A DNA stretch of 8,969 nucleotides from an uncultured Clostridia bacterium (GTDB lineage: Bacteria; Bacillota; Clostridia; Oscillospirales; Acutalibacteraceae): positions 1-8,969 of the forward strand of contig CALDPI010000277.1 in the NCBI GenBank assembly GCA_937912045.1, in the 5' to 3' direction. Below, in pieces: positions 1-6,445 of this stretch. Every line of letters begins with the position of its first letter. Position 1 is the stretch's first letter. The notes beneath the pieces are model-generated. The model saw only the letters and a list, made by a program, of their open reading frames with translations, did no database searches and was not told the origin of the DNA. The position numbers and the translations under genes were made by a program.

Positions 1-732
1 TTCTCGGTGCTCACCGCGGTCGGCCTTTTGCCGATTGCCGTTTCGGGCGCGGATATTGATAAGCTTATGGCAGGCGCCGCAGCCGCACGTGAAGAGTATA
101 TGGTGCCGGATATAAACAGCAATGACTGTTACCGTTATGCCGCACTTCGCAACGCACTTTACCGCAAGGGTAAGGTTATAGAGCTGCTTGCCAGCTACGA
201 GCCACGCTTTACAATGATGGCCGAATGGTTTAAACAACTCTACGGCGAGAGTGAGGGCAAGGATAATAAGGGTCTTTTCCCTGCATCAGTCATATTCTCA
301 ACCGACCTGCACTCTATGGGGCAGTACATTCAGGACGGACAGCGTGTTCTGTTTGAAACGGTTGTTACAATAGACGATTGCGGAAGCGACGTAACCATTA
401 AAGAGGATGCCGACAACGGCGACGGACTCAACTTCCTTGCAGGCAAGACGATGTCGTTCGTAAATGAAAAGGCGTTTGAGGGAACAATACTTGCCCATAC
501 CGACGGCGGCGTTCCCAACCTTGTAATCAATATGGATAAGGCAGACGAGGAAAACCTCGGCAGACTTATATACTTCTTTGAAAAGGCCTGCGCCATTTCG
601 GGCTATATGCTGGGTGTAAACCCGTTTGACCAGCCCGGAGTAGAGGCCTATAAGAAAAATATGTTTGCGCTTTTGGGCAAGCCCGGATACGAGGCTGAAA
701 AAGCAGCACTTGAAGCACGTCTTCAAAAGTAA
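1..732 (+). CDS. pgi: Glucose-6-phosphate isomerase, C-terminal part (5' end cut off)
   Basis: Interconverts glucose 6-phosphate and fructose 6-phosphate in the cytoplasm, in glycolysis and gluconeogenesis. The frame is open from base 1, so the true start lies outside the window. About 243 residues remain of a protein that is usually near 450 in Bacillota, which means the second SIS domain and the C-terminal helices are present. Visible family motifs, counted from base 1, are GESEGKD with the probable catalytic glutamate at 85, STDLHSMGQ with the active-site histidine at 104, LAHTDGGVPNL, and the C-terminal signature GYMLGVNPFDQPGVEAYKKN with the conserved lysine at 218. The sequence resembles Bacillus-type Pgi along its whole length, including the ending ALLGKPGYE. 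No frameshift or missing key residue is seen. A weak hairpin follows the stop codon, and the next gene starts 42 bases downstream, so partial read-through is possible. The identification is secure. Confidence 0.97.
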   Translation, partial: FSVLTAVGLLPIAVSGADIDKLMAGAAAAREEYMVPDINSNDCYRYAALRNALYRKGKVIELLASYEPRFTMMAEWFKQLYGESEGKDNKGLFPASVIFSTDLHSMGQYIQDGQRVLFETVVTIDDCGSDVTIKEDADNGDGLNFLAGKTMSFVNEKAFEGTILAHTDGGVPNLVINMDKADEENLGRLIYFFEKACAISGYMLGVNPFDQPGVEAYKKNMFALLGKPGYEAEKAALEARLQK

Positions 733-736
733 ATTT

Positions 737-753
737 ACCGCTTTTGCGGTTTT
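737..753 (+). terminator. Weak hairpin after pgi, possible leaky terminator
   Basis: ACCGC, a TTTT loop and GCGGT form a five-base-pair stem followed by only three T residues. It sits between the pgi stop and the ribosome binding site of the next gene. This is too short for a confident terminator. At most it would reduce transcription into the P-loop gene. Confidence 0.3.
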
Positions 754-761
754 AAATAAAA

Positions 762-766
762 AGGAG
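762..766 (+). promoter_or_regulatory. Ribosome binding site fixing the P-loop gene start
   Basis: AGGAG ends eight bases before the ATG at 775. An in-frame GTG at 766 overlaps this site and is therefore an unlikely start codon. Confidence 0.8.
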
Positions 767-774
767 TGGACAGT

Positions 775-1191
775 ATGATAAAACTTATCATCGGAAACAA
801 AGGAACAGGCAAAACCAAAAAGCTTATCGACATGGTAAATAACACCGCGGCTTCCTCAAACGGCAGTGTTGTTTGTGTTGAATTGGGCGATACCCTTACG
901 TTCAGCATCAGCCACAAGGTTCGTCTTATAGATGTAAAGAATTACAGTATAGCAGGCTACGGCGAGTATTATGCTCTCCTCAGCGGAATTTGCGCAGGCA
1001 ACCACGACGTTACACACGTATTCGGTGATGCAACCCTTCGTATCGGCACACGTGATTATGAAGAGCTTGCAGATTTCCTTGCCAGAGTAAAGGAGCTTTC
1101 TGCCAAGACAGATGCAGAGTTCATCTTCACAATTTCCTGTGATGAAAGTGAACTTCCCGCAAGAATTTTCGATGTTGCGGAAAAAATCTAA
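775..1191 (+). CDS. Small P-loop (Walker A) protein of unknown function
   Basis: A 138-residue protein starting at ATG 775, chosen because AGGAG lies eight bases upstream. The N-terminus MIKLIIGNKGTGKTKK is a beta strand leading into a clear Walker A motif (GNKGTGKT, residues 7-14), so nucleotide binding is likely. A hydrophobic strand ending in Asp (THVFGD, D85) could be the Walker B position. No membrane segment, signal peptide or cysteine cluster is present. The length fits a single small nucleotide-binding fold with no added domain. From memory, similar short ATP-binding proteins occur in Clostridia under labels such as hypothetical or PilT-like, but there is no real evidence of a pilus role. 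It lies between pgi and a strong terminator and may be co-transcribed with pgi. The function is unknown; ATP binding is inferred from the motif only. Confidence 0.85.
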   Translation: MIKLIIGNKGTGKTKKLIDMVNNTAASSNGSVVCVELGDTLTFSISHKVRLIDVKNYSIAGYGEYYALLSGICAGNHDVTHVFGDATLRIGTRDYEELADFLARVKELSAKTDAEFIFTISCDESELPARIFDVAEKI

Positions 1192-1202
1192 CAGCATAAA
1201 GC

Positions 1203-1234
1203 AGGGGGGTGCGTATAGCGCCCCCTAATTTTTT
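1203..1234 (+). terminator. Rho-independent terminator after the P-loop gene
   Basis: AGGGGG pairs with CCCCCT across a short inner stem (TGC with GCG, one G bulged), giving a GC-rich hairpin with a five-base loop. Six T residues follow at 1229-1234. It ends the pgi/P-loop transcript just upstream of the yceD promoter. Confidence 0.85.
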
Positions 1235-1255
1235 GCGCTACGTAAAATAAAAGCC

Positions 1256-1284
1256 TTGACAAATTCCCACTGCGCATATATAAT
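1256..1284 (+). promoter_or_regulatory. Near-perfect sigma-A promoter for yceD-rpmF
   Basis: The -35 box TTGACA (1256-1261) and -10 box TATAAT (1279-1284) both match consensus and are separated by exactly 17 bases. Transcription should start near 1291, about 20 bases before the GTG start of yceD. A very strong constitutive promoter suits a ribosomal protein operon. No operator-like inverted repeat overlaps it. Confidence 0.9.
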
Positions 1285-1311
1285 ATTCGGTGTGACAAAT
1301 GGGGTGGGAAT

Positions 1312-1809
1312 GTGATTCTTGATTTAAAATCGGTATTTATTTCAGAAGGCGCAACCCTTCCCGTAAATTTTGAGCTTGATATGAGCAGCATGGATTTTTC
1401 AGGCATCTGCCCGATACAAAAGCCTGTTGCCGTAAGCGGCAGCGTTTATAACCGTGCGGGCATCGTCACCGTCGACATTTTGTGCGAGGTGGAGTTTTCA
1501 GCCCCGTGTGACCGTTGCGGAAAACAGACGACCAAAAACCACGGCATCACGATTAAACGCGTGCTTGTATCACAGCTTGCAGACAGAACCGATGATGAGA
1601 TTATTGAGGTACCTGACCTCCAGCTCGACGTAAGTGAGCTTTGCGTGACAGAAATCGTGCTTTCATTACCAATGAAGCACCTATGCTCTGAAAACTGCAA
1701 AGGCATATGCGAGCATTGCGGAAAAGACCTTAATGTGTCGGCGTGCAACTGCGCTAAGAGTCAGGTTGACCCACGGCTTGAGGTTCTGGCACAATTATTA
1801 AATGATTGA
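1312..1809 (+). CDS. yceD: YceD/DUF177 family protein (23S rRNA accumulation protein)
   Basis: A 165-residue cytoplasmic protein of the YceD (DUF177) family. In other bacteria members are needed for normal 23S rRNA levels and are encoded directly before rpmF, as here. The family pattern is clear: an N-terminal beta-rich region, a CDRC pair (C66, C69), then the signature LPMKHLCSENCKGICEHCG (cysteines 125, 129, 133, 136), ACNC (C145, C147) and the DPRLEVLAQLL ending. The cysteine sets probably bind a metal, presumably zinc (inference). Translation starts at GTG 1312 with a G-rich site GGGGTG at 1301-1306. An ATG at 1310 in another frame meets TGA at once and cannot be the start, and the next in-frame ATG at 1381 would remove the conserved N-terminus. 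rpmF follows after 28 bases with its own strong ribosome binding site, so the two genes form one operon from the promoter at 1256. Confidence 0.93.
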   Translation: MILDLKSVFISEGATLPVNFELDMSSMDFSGICPIQKPVAVSGSVYNRAGIVTVDILCEVEFSAPCDRCGKQTTKNHGITIKRVLVSQLADRTDDEIIEVPDLQLDVSELCVTEIVLSLPMKHLCSENCKGICEHCGKDLNVSACNCAKSQVDPRLEVLAQLLND

Positions 1810-1837
1810 TTTCATCCATATCTAAGGAGGGTATAAA

Positions 1838-2020
1838 ATGGCAGTACCGAAGAGAAAGACTTCTAAAGCAAGAAGAGATAAGAGACGTTCAAACGTATGG
1901 AAGATTGAGGCTCCGACTCTTGTAAAGTGTGCTCGTTGCGGTGAGTATACAAGACCGCACAGACTTTGCAAGGCTTGCGGTTACTACGGTGACCGTCAGG
2001 TAGTTCAGGTCGAAGAATAA
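1838..2020 (+). CDS. rpmF: Large-subunit ribosomal protein L32, zinc-binding form
   Basis: A 60-residue structural protein of the 50S subunit. The start MAVPKRKTSKARRDKRRS is the universal L32 signature. Two cysteine pairs, CARC (C31, C34) and CKAC (C44, C47), make the zinc ribbon, so this is the zinc-containing (C+) type and not the zinc-independent paralogue. AAGGAGG at 1824-1830 lies seven bases before the ATG, a very strong ribosome binding site. The gene is transcribed with yceD from the promoter at 1256 and is followed by a hairpin terminator at 2039. Length and ending (QVEE) are normal for the family. Confidence 0.98.
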   Translation: MAVPKRKTSKARRDKRRSNVWKIEAPTLVKCARCGEYTRPHRLCKACGYYGDRQVVQVEE

Positions 2021-2038
2021 TTTTCGGGGATTTGAGTA

Positions 2039-2068
2039 GGGGAAGGAGCAATCCTTCCCTGTTTTTTT
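2039..2068 (+). terminator. Hairpin terminator between rpmF and the radical-SAM operon
   Basis: GGGAAGGA (2040-2047) pairs perfectly with TCCTTCCC (2052-2059), with an extra G-T pair outside and a GCAA tetraloop of the stable GNRA class. One G and then seven T residues follow. Only 25 bases separate the T tract from the next start codon and no promoter is visible there. Partial read-through probably feeds the downstream genes. Confidence 0.87.
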
Positions 2069-2080
2069 AGTATGGATTAC

Positions 2081-2088
2081 GGGGGTGA
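2081..2088 (+). promoter_or_regulatory. Ribosome binding site supporting a TTG start at 2094
   Basis: GGGGGTGA differs by one base from the ideal GGAGGTGA complement of the 16S rRNA tail. Its G block ends eight to nine bases before TTG 2094. The in-frame GTG at 2085 lies inside this site, so it is unlikely to be the start. Confidence 0.7.
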
Positions 2089-2093
2089 GGACC

Positions 2094-3371
2094 TTGTCAG
2101 TTGTTATAAAATCGGTTATAAAGGGAAGCGCCGCATATAAATCAGGCGCAAGAGAGGGCGATTTGCTGCTCTCGCTCGGCGGCAACGAAATTATGGACGT
2201 GCTGGATTACCGCTTTTACCAGAACGACAGCAAAATAACCGTTTGTTATATTGACAAAAAGGGAAAAACGCGCACAAAAACGGTCAAAAAAAGGGAGGAG
2301 GACGAGCTCGGGTTTGAGTTTGATACCTACCTTATCGACAAACAGCGTGCCTGCAAAAACCGCTGTATATTCTGTTTTATAGACCAGCTGCCAAAGGGGA
2401 TGCGCAAAAGCCTTTATTTTAAGGATGATGACTCGCGTCTTTCTTTCCTTTTCGGCAACTATATCACTCTGACCAATATAACCGAGCATGAGGTGGAGCG
2501 CATTATAAAAATGCACATAAGCCCCATAAACATCTCGGTCCACACCACCAACCCTTTGTTGCGCGTTAAAATGATGCGAAACGAAAACGCGGGCCAGGTG
2601 CTGTCCATTATGAAACGCTTTTCGGATGCAGGCATCCGTCTTAACTGTCAGCTTGTGCTCTGCCCGGGCATAAACGACGGGGAGGAGCTTCGCAGAAGCC
2701 TTAAGGATTTGACCTCGCTTGACGGTGTGGAAAGCATCGCGGCCGTTCCCGTCGGACTTACAAAGCACAGAGCGGGCCTTGCGGAGCTTAAAAAGTTCAC
2801 AAAGGAAACTGCCGGTGCGGTCATTGATATAATGAACGAGTTTAAGGGACATAGAAATGTCTGCGCCGCGGACGAATTCTTTTTAATTGCCGACCGTCCC
2901 ATACCCACGGCGGAATATTACGGCGACTTTTCTCAGCTCGAAAACGGCGTTGGAATGTGGCGGCTTATGTTGGAAGACAGCGTCGCCGCCATCGACGAAT
3001 TAGAGGGGCCTTTGGTGCCTAAGGATGTAACCGTCGTAACAGGTGTTTCGGCATATCCGCTTATTCGGAATATTGTTGACACCGCTGTAAATAAATGGCA
3101 TAATCTTAATTGCAGAGTGTACGAAATTAAAAATGACTTTTTCGGCCACGATATAACCGTCGCAGGACTCATAACGGGTGGCGATATTATAAATCAGCTA
3201 AAGGGTAAGGAGTTGGGAAAAACACTGCTTATACCCGACGTTATGCTTCGCCACGAGAACGATATGTTTTTGGATGACGTCACACCGGAAGACGTAGCAA
3301 AAGAGCTGTCGGTCGAGGTTAAAATTGTAAGCGCAGACGGTTATGAATTTATAAAAAGCTTAGGAGAATAA
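2094..3371 (+). CDS. DUF512 family PDZ / radical-SAM protein of unknown function
   Basis: A 425-residue protein combining an N-terminal PDZ-like domain (about residues 1-65; GSAAYKSGAREGDLLLSLGG), a radical-SAM core with the iron-sulfur motif CKNRCIFC (CxxxCxxC, C87, C91, C94) followed by FIDQLPKGMR, and a C-terminal DUF512 region. The conserved stretches NISVHTTNP, LNCQLVLCPGINDG, VAAVP-like SIAAVPVGLTKHR and TGGDIINQL match the family commonly annotated as DUF512 or TIGR03279 putative Fe-S oxidoreductase. The cluster cysteines are intact, so S-adenosylmethionine-dependent radical chemistry is expected, but the reaction and substrate are unknown. The start is taken as TTG 2094 because the ribosome binding site at 2081-2088 fits it and the protein then begins MSVVIKSV, like homologues. 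GTG 2085, giving three more residues, is the alternative. der starts one base after the stop, so the two are co-translated neighbours, a pairing common in Clostridia. Confidence 0.92.
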   Translation: MSVVIKSVIKGSAAYKSGAREGDLLLSLGGNEIMDVLDYRFYQNDSKITVCYIDKKGKTRTKTVKKREEDELGFEFDTYLIDKQRACKNRCIFCFIDQLPKGMRKSLYFKDDDSRLSFLFGNYITLTNITEHEVERIIKMHISPINISVHTTNPLLRVKMMRNENAGQVLSIMKRFSDAGIRLNCQLVLCPGINDGEELRRSLKDLTSLDGVESIAAVPVGLTKHRAGLAELKKFTKETAGAVIDIMNEFKGHRNVCAADEFFLIADRPIPTAEYYGDFSQLENGVGMWRLMLEDSVAAIDELEGPLVPKDVTVVTGVSAYPLIRNIVDTAVNKWHNLNCRVYEIKNDFFGHDITVAGLITGGDIINQLKGKELGKTLLIPDVMLRHENDMFLDDVTPEDVAKELSVEVKIVSADGYEFIKSLGE

Positions 3372-3372
3372 A

Positions 3373-4695
3373 ATGGCAAAGCCGATTATTGCAGTTGTGG
3401 GCTGCCCGAATGTCGGAAAATCCACCCTTTTTAATAAATTGGTCGGCAAGCGTGTTGCTATTGTGGACGATACACCGGGTGTAACACGTGACAGAATCTA
3501 TGCCGATGCAGAATGGCAGGGCCGCACGGTAATGCTGATTGATACGGGCGGTATAGAGCCGAAAACAGATGATATAATTCTTTCAAAAATGCGCGACCAG
3601 GCCAACCTGGCGATTGAAACGGCCAACGTTATAATCTTTGTAACCAACCTGGAAAGCGGTGTCACCGCCGCCGATAATGAGGTTGCCGCAATGCTCCGCA
3701 GAAGCGGAAAACCGGTTGTGCTGTGCGTGAATAAGTGCGACGGAATCGGTGCCGTCCCGCCCGAGTTTTATGAGTTTTATAATCTGGGCCTGGGCGAGCC
3801 TGTGCCTGTGTCGGCGGTTCACGGTCACGGCACGGGTGATTTGCTTGATGCCGCATTTCAGTATCTGCCGCCTGCAGAGGAGGACGGCGACGAGGCCGAC
3901 CTTATCAACGTCGCGGTCATAGGCAAGCCAAACGCAGGTAAATCGTCGCTTGTTAACAACGTCTCGGGCGAGGAGCGCTCAATTGTTTCCTCGGTTGCGG
4001 GCACAACGCGTGACGCGATTGATACGGTTGTTGAAAACAAATACGGCAGATTTAATTTTATTGACACCGCAGGCCTCAGAAGAAAGAGCCGCGTCGAAGA
4101 CCAGATTGAAAAATACAGCGTGCTCCGCGCCAAAATGGCGATAGAGCGTGCCGACGTATGCGTCATTATGCTTGACGGTGTTGACGGCTTTACAGAGCAG
4201 GATTCAAAGGTTGCAGGCCTCGCAATAGAGCAGGGCAAGGCCTGTATAATTGCAGTTAATAAATGGGACATAGTCGAAAAGGACGGCAGCACAATGGATG
4301 CCTACCGCAAAAAGCTTATGAACGATTTCTCGTTTATGACGTATGCCCCCATAATTTTTATATCGGCAAAAACGGGTCAGCGTGTAGAGCGCCTTTTTGA
4401 GCTTATAAAATACGTAAACGACCAGAACGCAATGCGTATATCCACAGGCAAGCTTAACGACGTTTTGGCAGATGCAACGGCAAGGGTACAGCCCCCGACA
4501 GACAAGGGAAAGCGCCTGAAGATATACTATATGACACAGGCATCAACGCGTCCTCCCACATTTGTCTGCTTCTGCAATCGGGCAGACCTTTTTCACTTTT
4601 CATATCAGCGTTATCTTGAAAATCAGATTCGTTCAACCTTTGGACTTGAAGGTACACCTGTGCGCTTTGTAATACGTGAGCGCGGCGATAAATAA
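3373..4695 (+). CDS. der: Ribosome-assembly GTPase Der (EngA)
   Basis: An essential GTPase with tandem G domains that acts late in 50S subunit assembly. First G domain: GCPNVGKST (residues 10-18), DDTPGVTRD, DTGG (57-60), NKCD (120-123) and SAVHG. Second G domain: GKPNAGKSS (184-192), TTRDAID, DTAGLRRKSRV (231-241), NKWD (296-299) and SAKTG. The C-terminal KH-like domain covers about residues 350-437 and contains the typical PPTFVCFCNRADLFHFSYQRYLENQIR region. The length of 440 residues is standard and all nucleotide-binding motifs are intact. ATG 3373 is preceded by AGGAG at 3362-3366, inside the end of the upstream gene, and only one base separates it from that stop codon, suggesting translational coupling. 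plsY follows after ten bases. Confidence 0.98.
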   Translation: MAKPIIAVVGCPNVGKSTLFNKLVGKRVAIVDDTPGVTRDRIYADAEWQGRTVMLIDTGGIEPKTDDIILSKMRDQANLAIETANVIIFVTNLESGVTAADNEVAAMLRRSGKPVVLCVNKCDGIGAVPPEFYEFYNLGLGEPVPVSAVHGHGTGDLLDAAFQYLPPAEEDGDEADLINVAVIGKPNAGKSSLVNNVSGEERSIVSSVAGTTRDAIDTVVENKYGRFNFIDTAGLRRKSRVEDQIEKYSVLRAKMAIERADVCVIMLDGVDGFTEQDSKVAGLAIEQGKACIIAVNKWDIVEKDGSTMDAYRKKLMNDFSFMTYAPIIFISAKTGQRVERLFELIKYVNDQNAMRISTGKLNDVLADATARVQPPTDKGKRLKIYYMTQASTRPPTFVCFCNRADLFHFSYQRYLENQIRSTFGLEGTPVRFVIRERGDK

Positions 4696-4705
4696 GGAGA
4701 GTTTT

Positions 4706-5365
4706 ATGACAGCAGTATGGATATTGGCAGCGGTTATATTCAGTTATGCCGTTGGAAGCATAAGCTTTGCAGTAATTTTTTCAAAAGCCTTTGCACATAG
4801 AGACGTGCGCGATTTCGGCAGTGGCAGCGCGGGAATGACAAACGTCATACGTGCGATTGGTGTTCTGCCGGGTATTCTCACCTTTGTATGTGACGCGCTT
4901 AAGGGTTTTGTTGTCTGCTACGCCGCAAAAAATTTCTTTTTTGCAAACGCGTTTGGCGCCGACAGTGCCTTTTGCATTTACGGTGCATACCTTTGCGGCG
5001 CTATTTGTATGCTCGGCCATATGTATCCTCTTTTCTTCGGCTTTAAGGGCGGCAAGGGCGTTGCCACCAGCGTCGGAATCTTTGCGGTTTGCTGTCCGCT
5101 TGCCATAATAGCAGGACTTTCTGTGTTCGTACTATGTGTGCTGATTTCAAAAATTGTGTCGCTCAGCTCGCTTATTGCAACCGTAACGGTTGGCGTGGGC
5201 GTTGCGCTCTGGCATACCGATGCCGCGCTTGCCTGGCCGCAGATTGTGCTGACCGTATTAATGTGTATCTTGGTTTTTGTAAAGCATAAGGACAATATTG
5301 TCCGTCTGTCACGCGGAGAGGAAAAGAAGCTCAAAGCGCGAAAGGAAGATAAAAAGAATGGCTAA
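4706..5365 (+). CDS. plsY: Acyl-phosphate:glycerol-3-phosphate acyltransferase PlsY
   Basis: An integral membrane enzyme that transfers an acyl group from acyl-phosphate to sn-glycerol 3-phosphate to give lysophosphatidic acid, the first committed step of phospholipid synthesis. The protein has 219 residues with about five hydrophobic segments (roughly 2-24, 51-75, 86-112, 121-150, 155-192). The three cytoplasmic motifs are visible: GSGSAGMTNVIR (38-49), GHMYPLFFGFKGGKGVAT (104-121) and the C-terminal KHKDNIVRLSRGEE (193-206). Motif 1 reads GSGS where GSGN is usual; the serine and arginine regarded as important remain. The start is ATG 4706, six bases after AAGGAG. A longer reading from GTG 4676 would overlap der and lacks a ribosome binding site. 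gpsA overlaps its last eight bases, and GpsA makes the glycerol 3-phosphate that PlsY consumes. The tail is rich in lysine and glutamate. Confidence 0.96.
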   Translation: MTAVWILAAVIFSYAVGSISFAVIFSKAFAHRDVRDFGSGSAGMTNVIRAIGVLPGILTFVCDALKGFVVCYAAKNFFFANAFGADSAFCIYGAYLCGAICMLGHMYPLFFGFKGGKGVATSVGIFAVCCPLAIIAGLSVFVLCVLISKIVSLSSLIATVTVGVGVALWHTDAALAWPQIVLTVLMCILVFVKHKDNIVRLSRGEEKKLKARKEDKKNG

Positions 5366-6368
5366 GGTTACAATTTTGGGTGCAGGCGGTTGGGGCCTTG
5401 CGCTCGCGCTTGCGGCACGCCGCTCGGGCAATGACGTTGCCGTCTGGTCACCTTTCGGGAATGAAATAGACGAGCTCTGTGCCAACCGCGAGAGCAAGCG
5501 CCTTTTGCCCGGTGTTAAAATCCCTGCAGAAATTCTTGCAACAACCGACCTGTCGGTAGTCGAAGGCTCCGACGTTACAATAATCGCAACACCGTCACTT
5601 GCCGTGCGCGAAACCGCCGCAAGACTTAAAGCGTTCCAAAATTTCGGAATAGTTGTCAGCGTTGCAAAGGGAATAGAATATGATACGCTTTTGCGTCTTT
5701 CACAGGTAATAGAGAGCGAGCTTGTAGGCACCGACGTCGTCGTGTTGTCGGGCCCCTCACACGCGGAGGAGGTTGCAAGAGGCATTGAAACCTCGCTCGT
5801 TTCCTCATCAAAAAGCCGCGAAGCCTGCGAAACGGTGCAAAGGGTATTTTCAGATGCAAAGCTGCGCGTCTATACAAACGACGATACCGCAGGTGCTGAG
5901 CTTGGCGGTGCGCTCAAAAACGTAATAGCAATCGCTTCGGGCTTTTGCGACGGAATGGGTCTTGGTGACAACACCCGCGCCGCACTTATAACAAGAGGAC
6001 TTACAGAGATTGCGCGTCTGGGTGTTTATATGGGCGCAAAGGAAAACACCTTTGCAGGACTTACGGGCGTTGGCGACCTTATAGTTACCTGTATGTCGGA
6101 GCACAGCCGTAATCGCCGCTTTGGCAGACTTGTCGGCAGTGGCGTTTCGGTAAAGGATGCACTAAAGCAGGTCGGCACGGTCGAAGGGTATTATGCCGCC
6201 AAAACCGCACACAAGCTTTGCGCGGTGTATGGCGTTAATATGCCGATAATCGAGCAGTGCTATGCCGTAATGTATGAGGATGCCGACGTAACAAAGGCTC
6301 TAAATGTGCTTATGACGCGTCCGCAATGTGCCGAAACCGACGCAAGCTGGATAAAAGAAAAAAAGTAG
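5358..6368 (+). CDS. gpsA: Glycerol-3-phosphate dehydrogenase [NAD(P)+]
   Basis: A cytoplasmic enzyme that reduces dihydroxyacetone phosphate to sn-glycerol 3-phosphate, supplying the backbone for phospholipids. The protein has 336 residues, the normal length. It has an N-terminal Rossmann fold with GAGGWGLALA (residues 8-17; GAGSWGTALA is commoner), SVAKGIE (101-107) with a conserved lysine, SGPSHAEEVARG (131-142), the C-terminal domain signature ELGGALKNVIAIASG (181-195) with the probable catalytic lysine 187, and TFAGLTGVGDLIVTC followed by SRNRRFG. The start is ATG 5358, nine bases after AAGGAAG; it overlaps the plsY stop by eight bases, which implies coupled translation. Longer in-frame extensions upstream encode a basic, unconserved peptide in the plsY frame region and are rejected. 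Its stop codon lies inside the stem of a terminator hairpin. In several Clostridia spoIVA lies near here, but it is absent from this window. Confidence 0.97.
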   Translation: MAKVTILGAGGWGLALALAARRSGNDVAVWSPFGNEIDELCANRESKRLLPGVKIPAEILATTDLSVVEGSDVTIIATPSLAVRETAARLKAFQNFGIVVSVAKGIEYDTLLRLSQVIESELVGTDVVVLSGPSHAEEVARGIETSLVSSSKSREACETVQRVFSDAKLRVYTNDDTAGAELGGALKNVIAIASGFCDGMGLGDNTRAALITRGLTEIARLGVYMGAKENTFAGLTGVGDLIVTCMSEHSRNRRFGRLVGSGVSVKDALKQVGTVEGYYAAKTAHKLCAVYGVNMPIIEQCYAVMYEDADVTKALNVLMTRPQCAETDASWIKEKK

Positions 6369-6400
6369 AGTACGTACGGAGCGTACTCTACTTTTAATTT
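6361..6400. terminator. Bidirectional terminator built on the gpsA stop codon
   Basis: AAAAGTAGAGTACG (6361-6374) pairs perfectly with CGTACTCTACTTTT (6382-6395) around a seven-base loop, giving a 14-base-pair stem. The TAG stop of gpsA (6366-6368) is in the left arm. On the plus strand, TTTTAATTTT follows the arm. On the minus strand, the A-rich end of gpsA gives a run of T residues, so the hairpin should also stop transcription coming from rpmB. Confidence 0.85.
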
Positions 6401-6406
6401 TACCGT

Positions 6407-6437
6407 AAAAAAACAAAAACGGCGGAATAATCCGCCG
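6407..6437 (-). terminator. Rho-independent terminator of rpmB
   Basis: CGGCGGA (6420-6426) pairs with TCCGCCG (6431-6437) around a four-base loop. Read on the minus strand, the hairpin is followed by T5, G, T7, an excellent U tract. It begins eight bases after the rpmB stop codon. The plus-strand side has only a short T run, so it acts mainly on rpmB. Confidence 0.9.
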
Positions 6438-6445
6438 AACTTTTG

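Noticed and set aside
766..774. GTG 766 as start of the P-loop protein
   Set aside because: It overlaps the AGGAG ribosome binding site; ATG 775 has the correct spacing.
1192..1311. Riboswitch or ribosomal-protein leader before yceD
   Set aside because: The space holds a terminator and a promoter; the transcript leader is only about 20 bases, too short for a structured element.
1310..1315. ATG-TGA minimal start-stop overlapping the yceD GTG
   Set aside because: Probably chance; no separate ribosome binding site or conservation can be shown.
2068..2073. TAGTAT as a possible -10 box before the radical-SAM gene
   Set aside because: No -35 box lies at 16-18 bases upstream (that segment is the terminator stem), and the start point would fall on the ribosome binding site.
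2142..2852. Long minus-strand open frame (236 codons) opposite the radical-SAM gene
   Set aside because: It lies wholly antisense to a well-conserved gene, has no ribosome binding site, and its product resembles no family.
3858..4292. Minus-strand open frame opposite der
   Set aside because: Shadow of the second G domain of Der; composition and lack of start signals argue against coding.
4676..4705. GTG 4676 as start of plsY
   Set aside because: It would overlap der by 20 bases without a ribosome binding site; ATG 4706 has AAGGAG six bases upstream and gives the normal N-terminus.
5298..5357. Upstream extension of gpsA
   Set aside because: It adds a basic, unconserved peptide overlapping plsY; ATG 5358 gives the standard MAKVTILGAG start.
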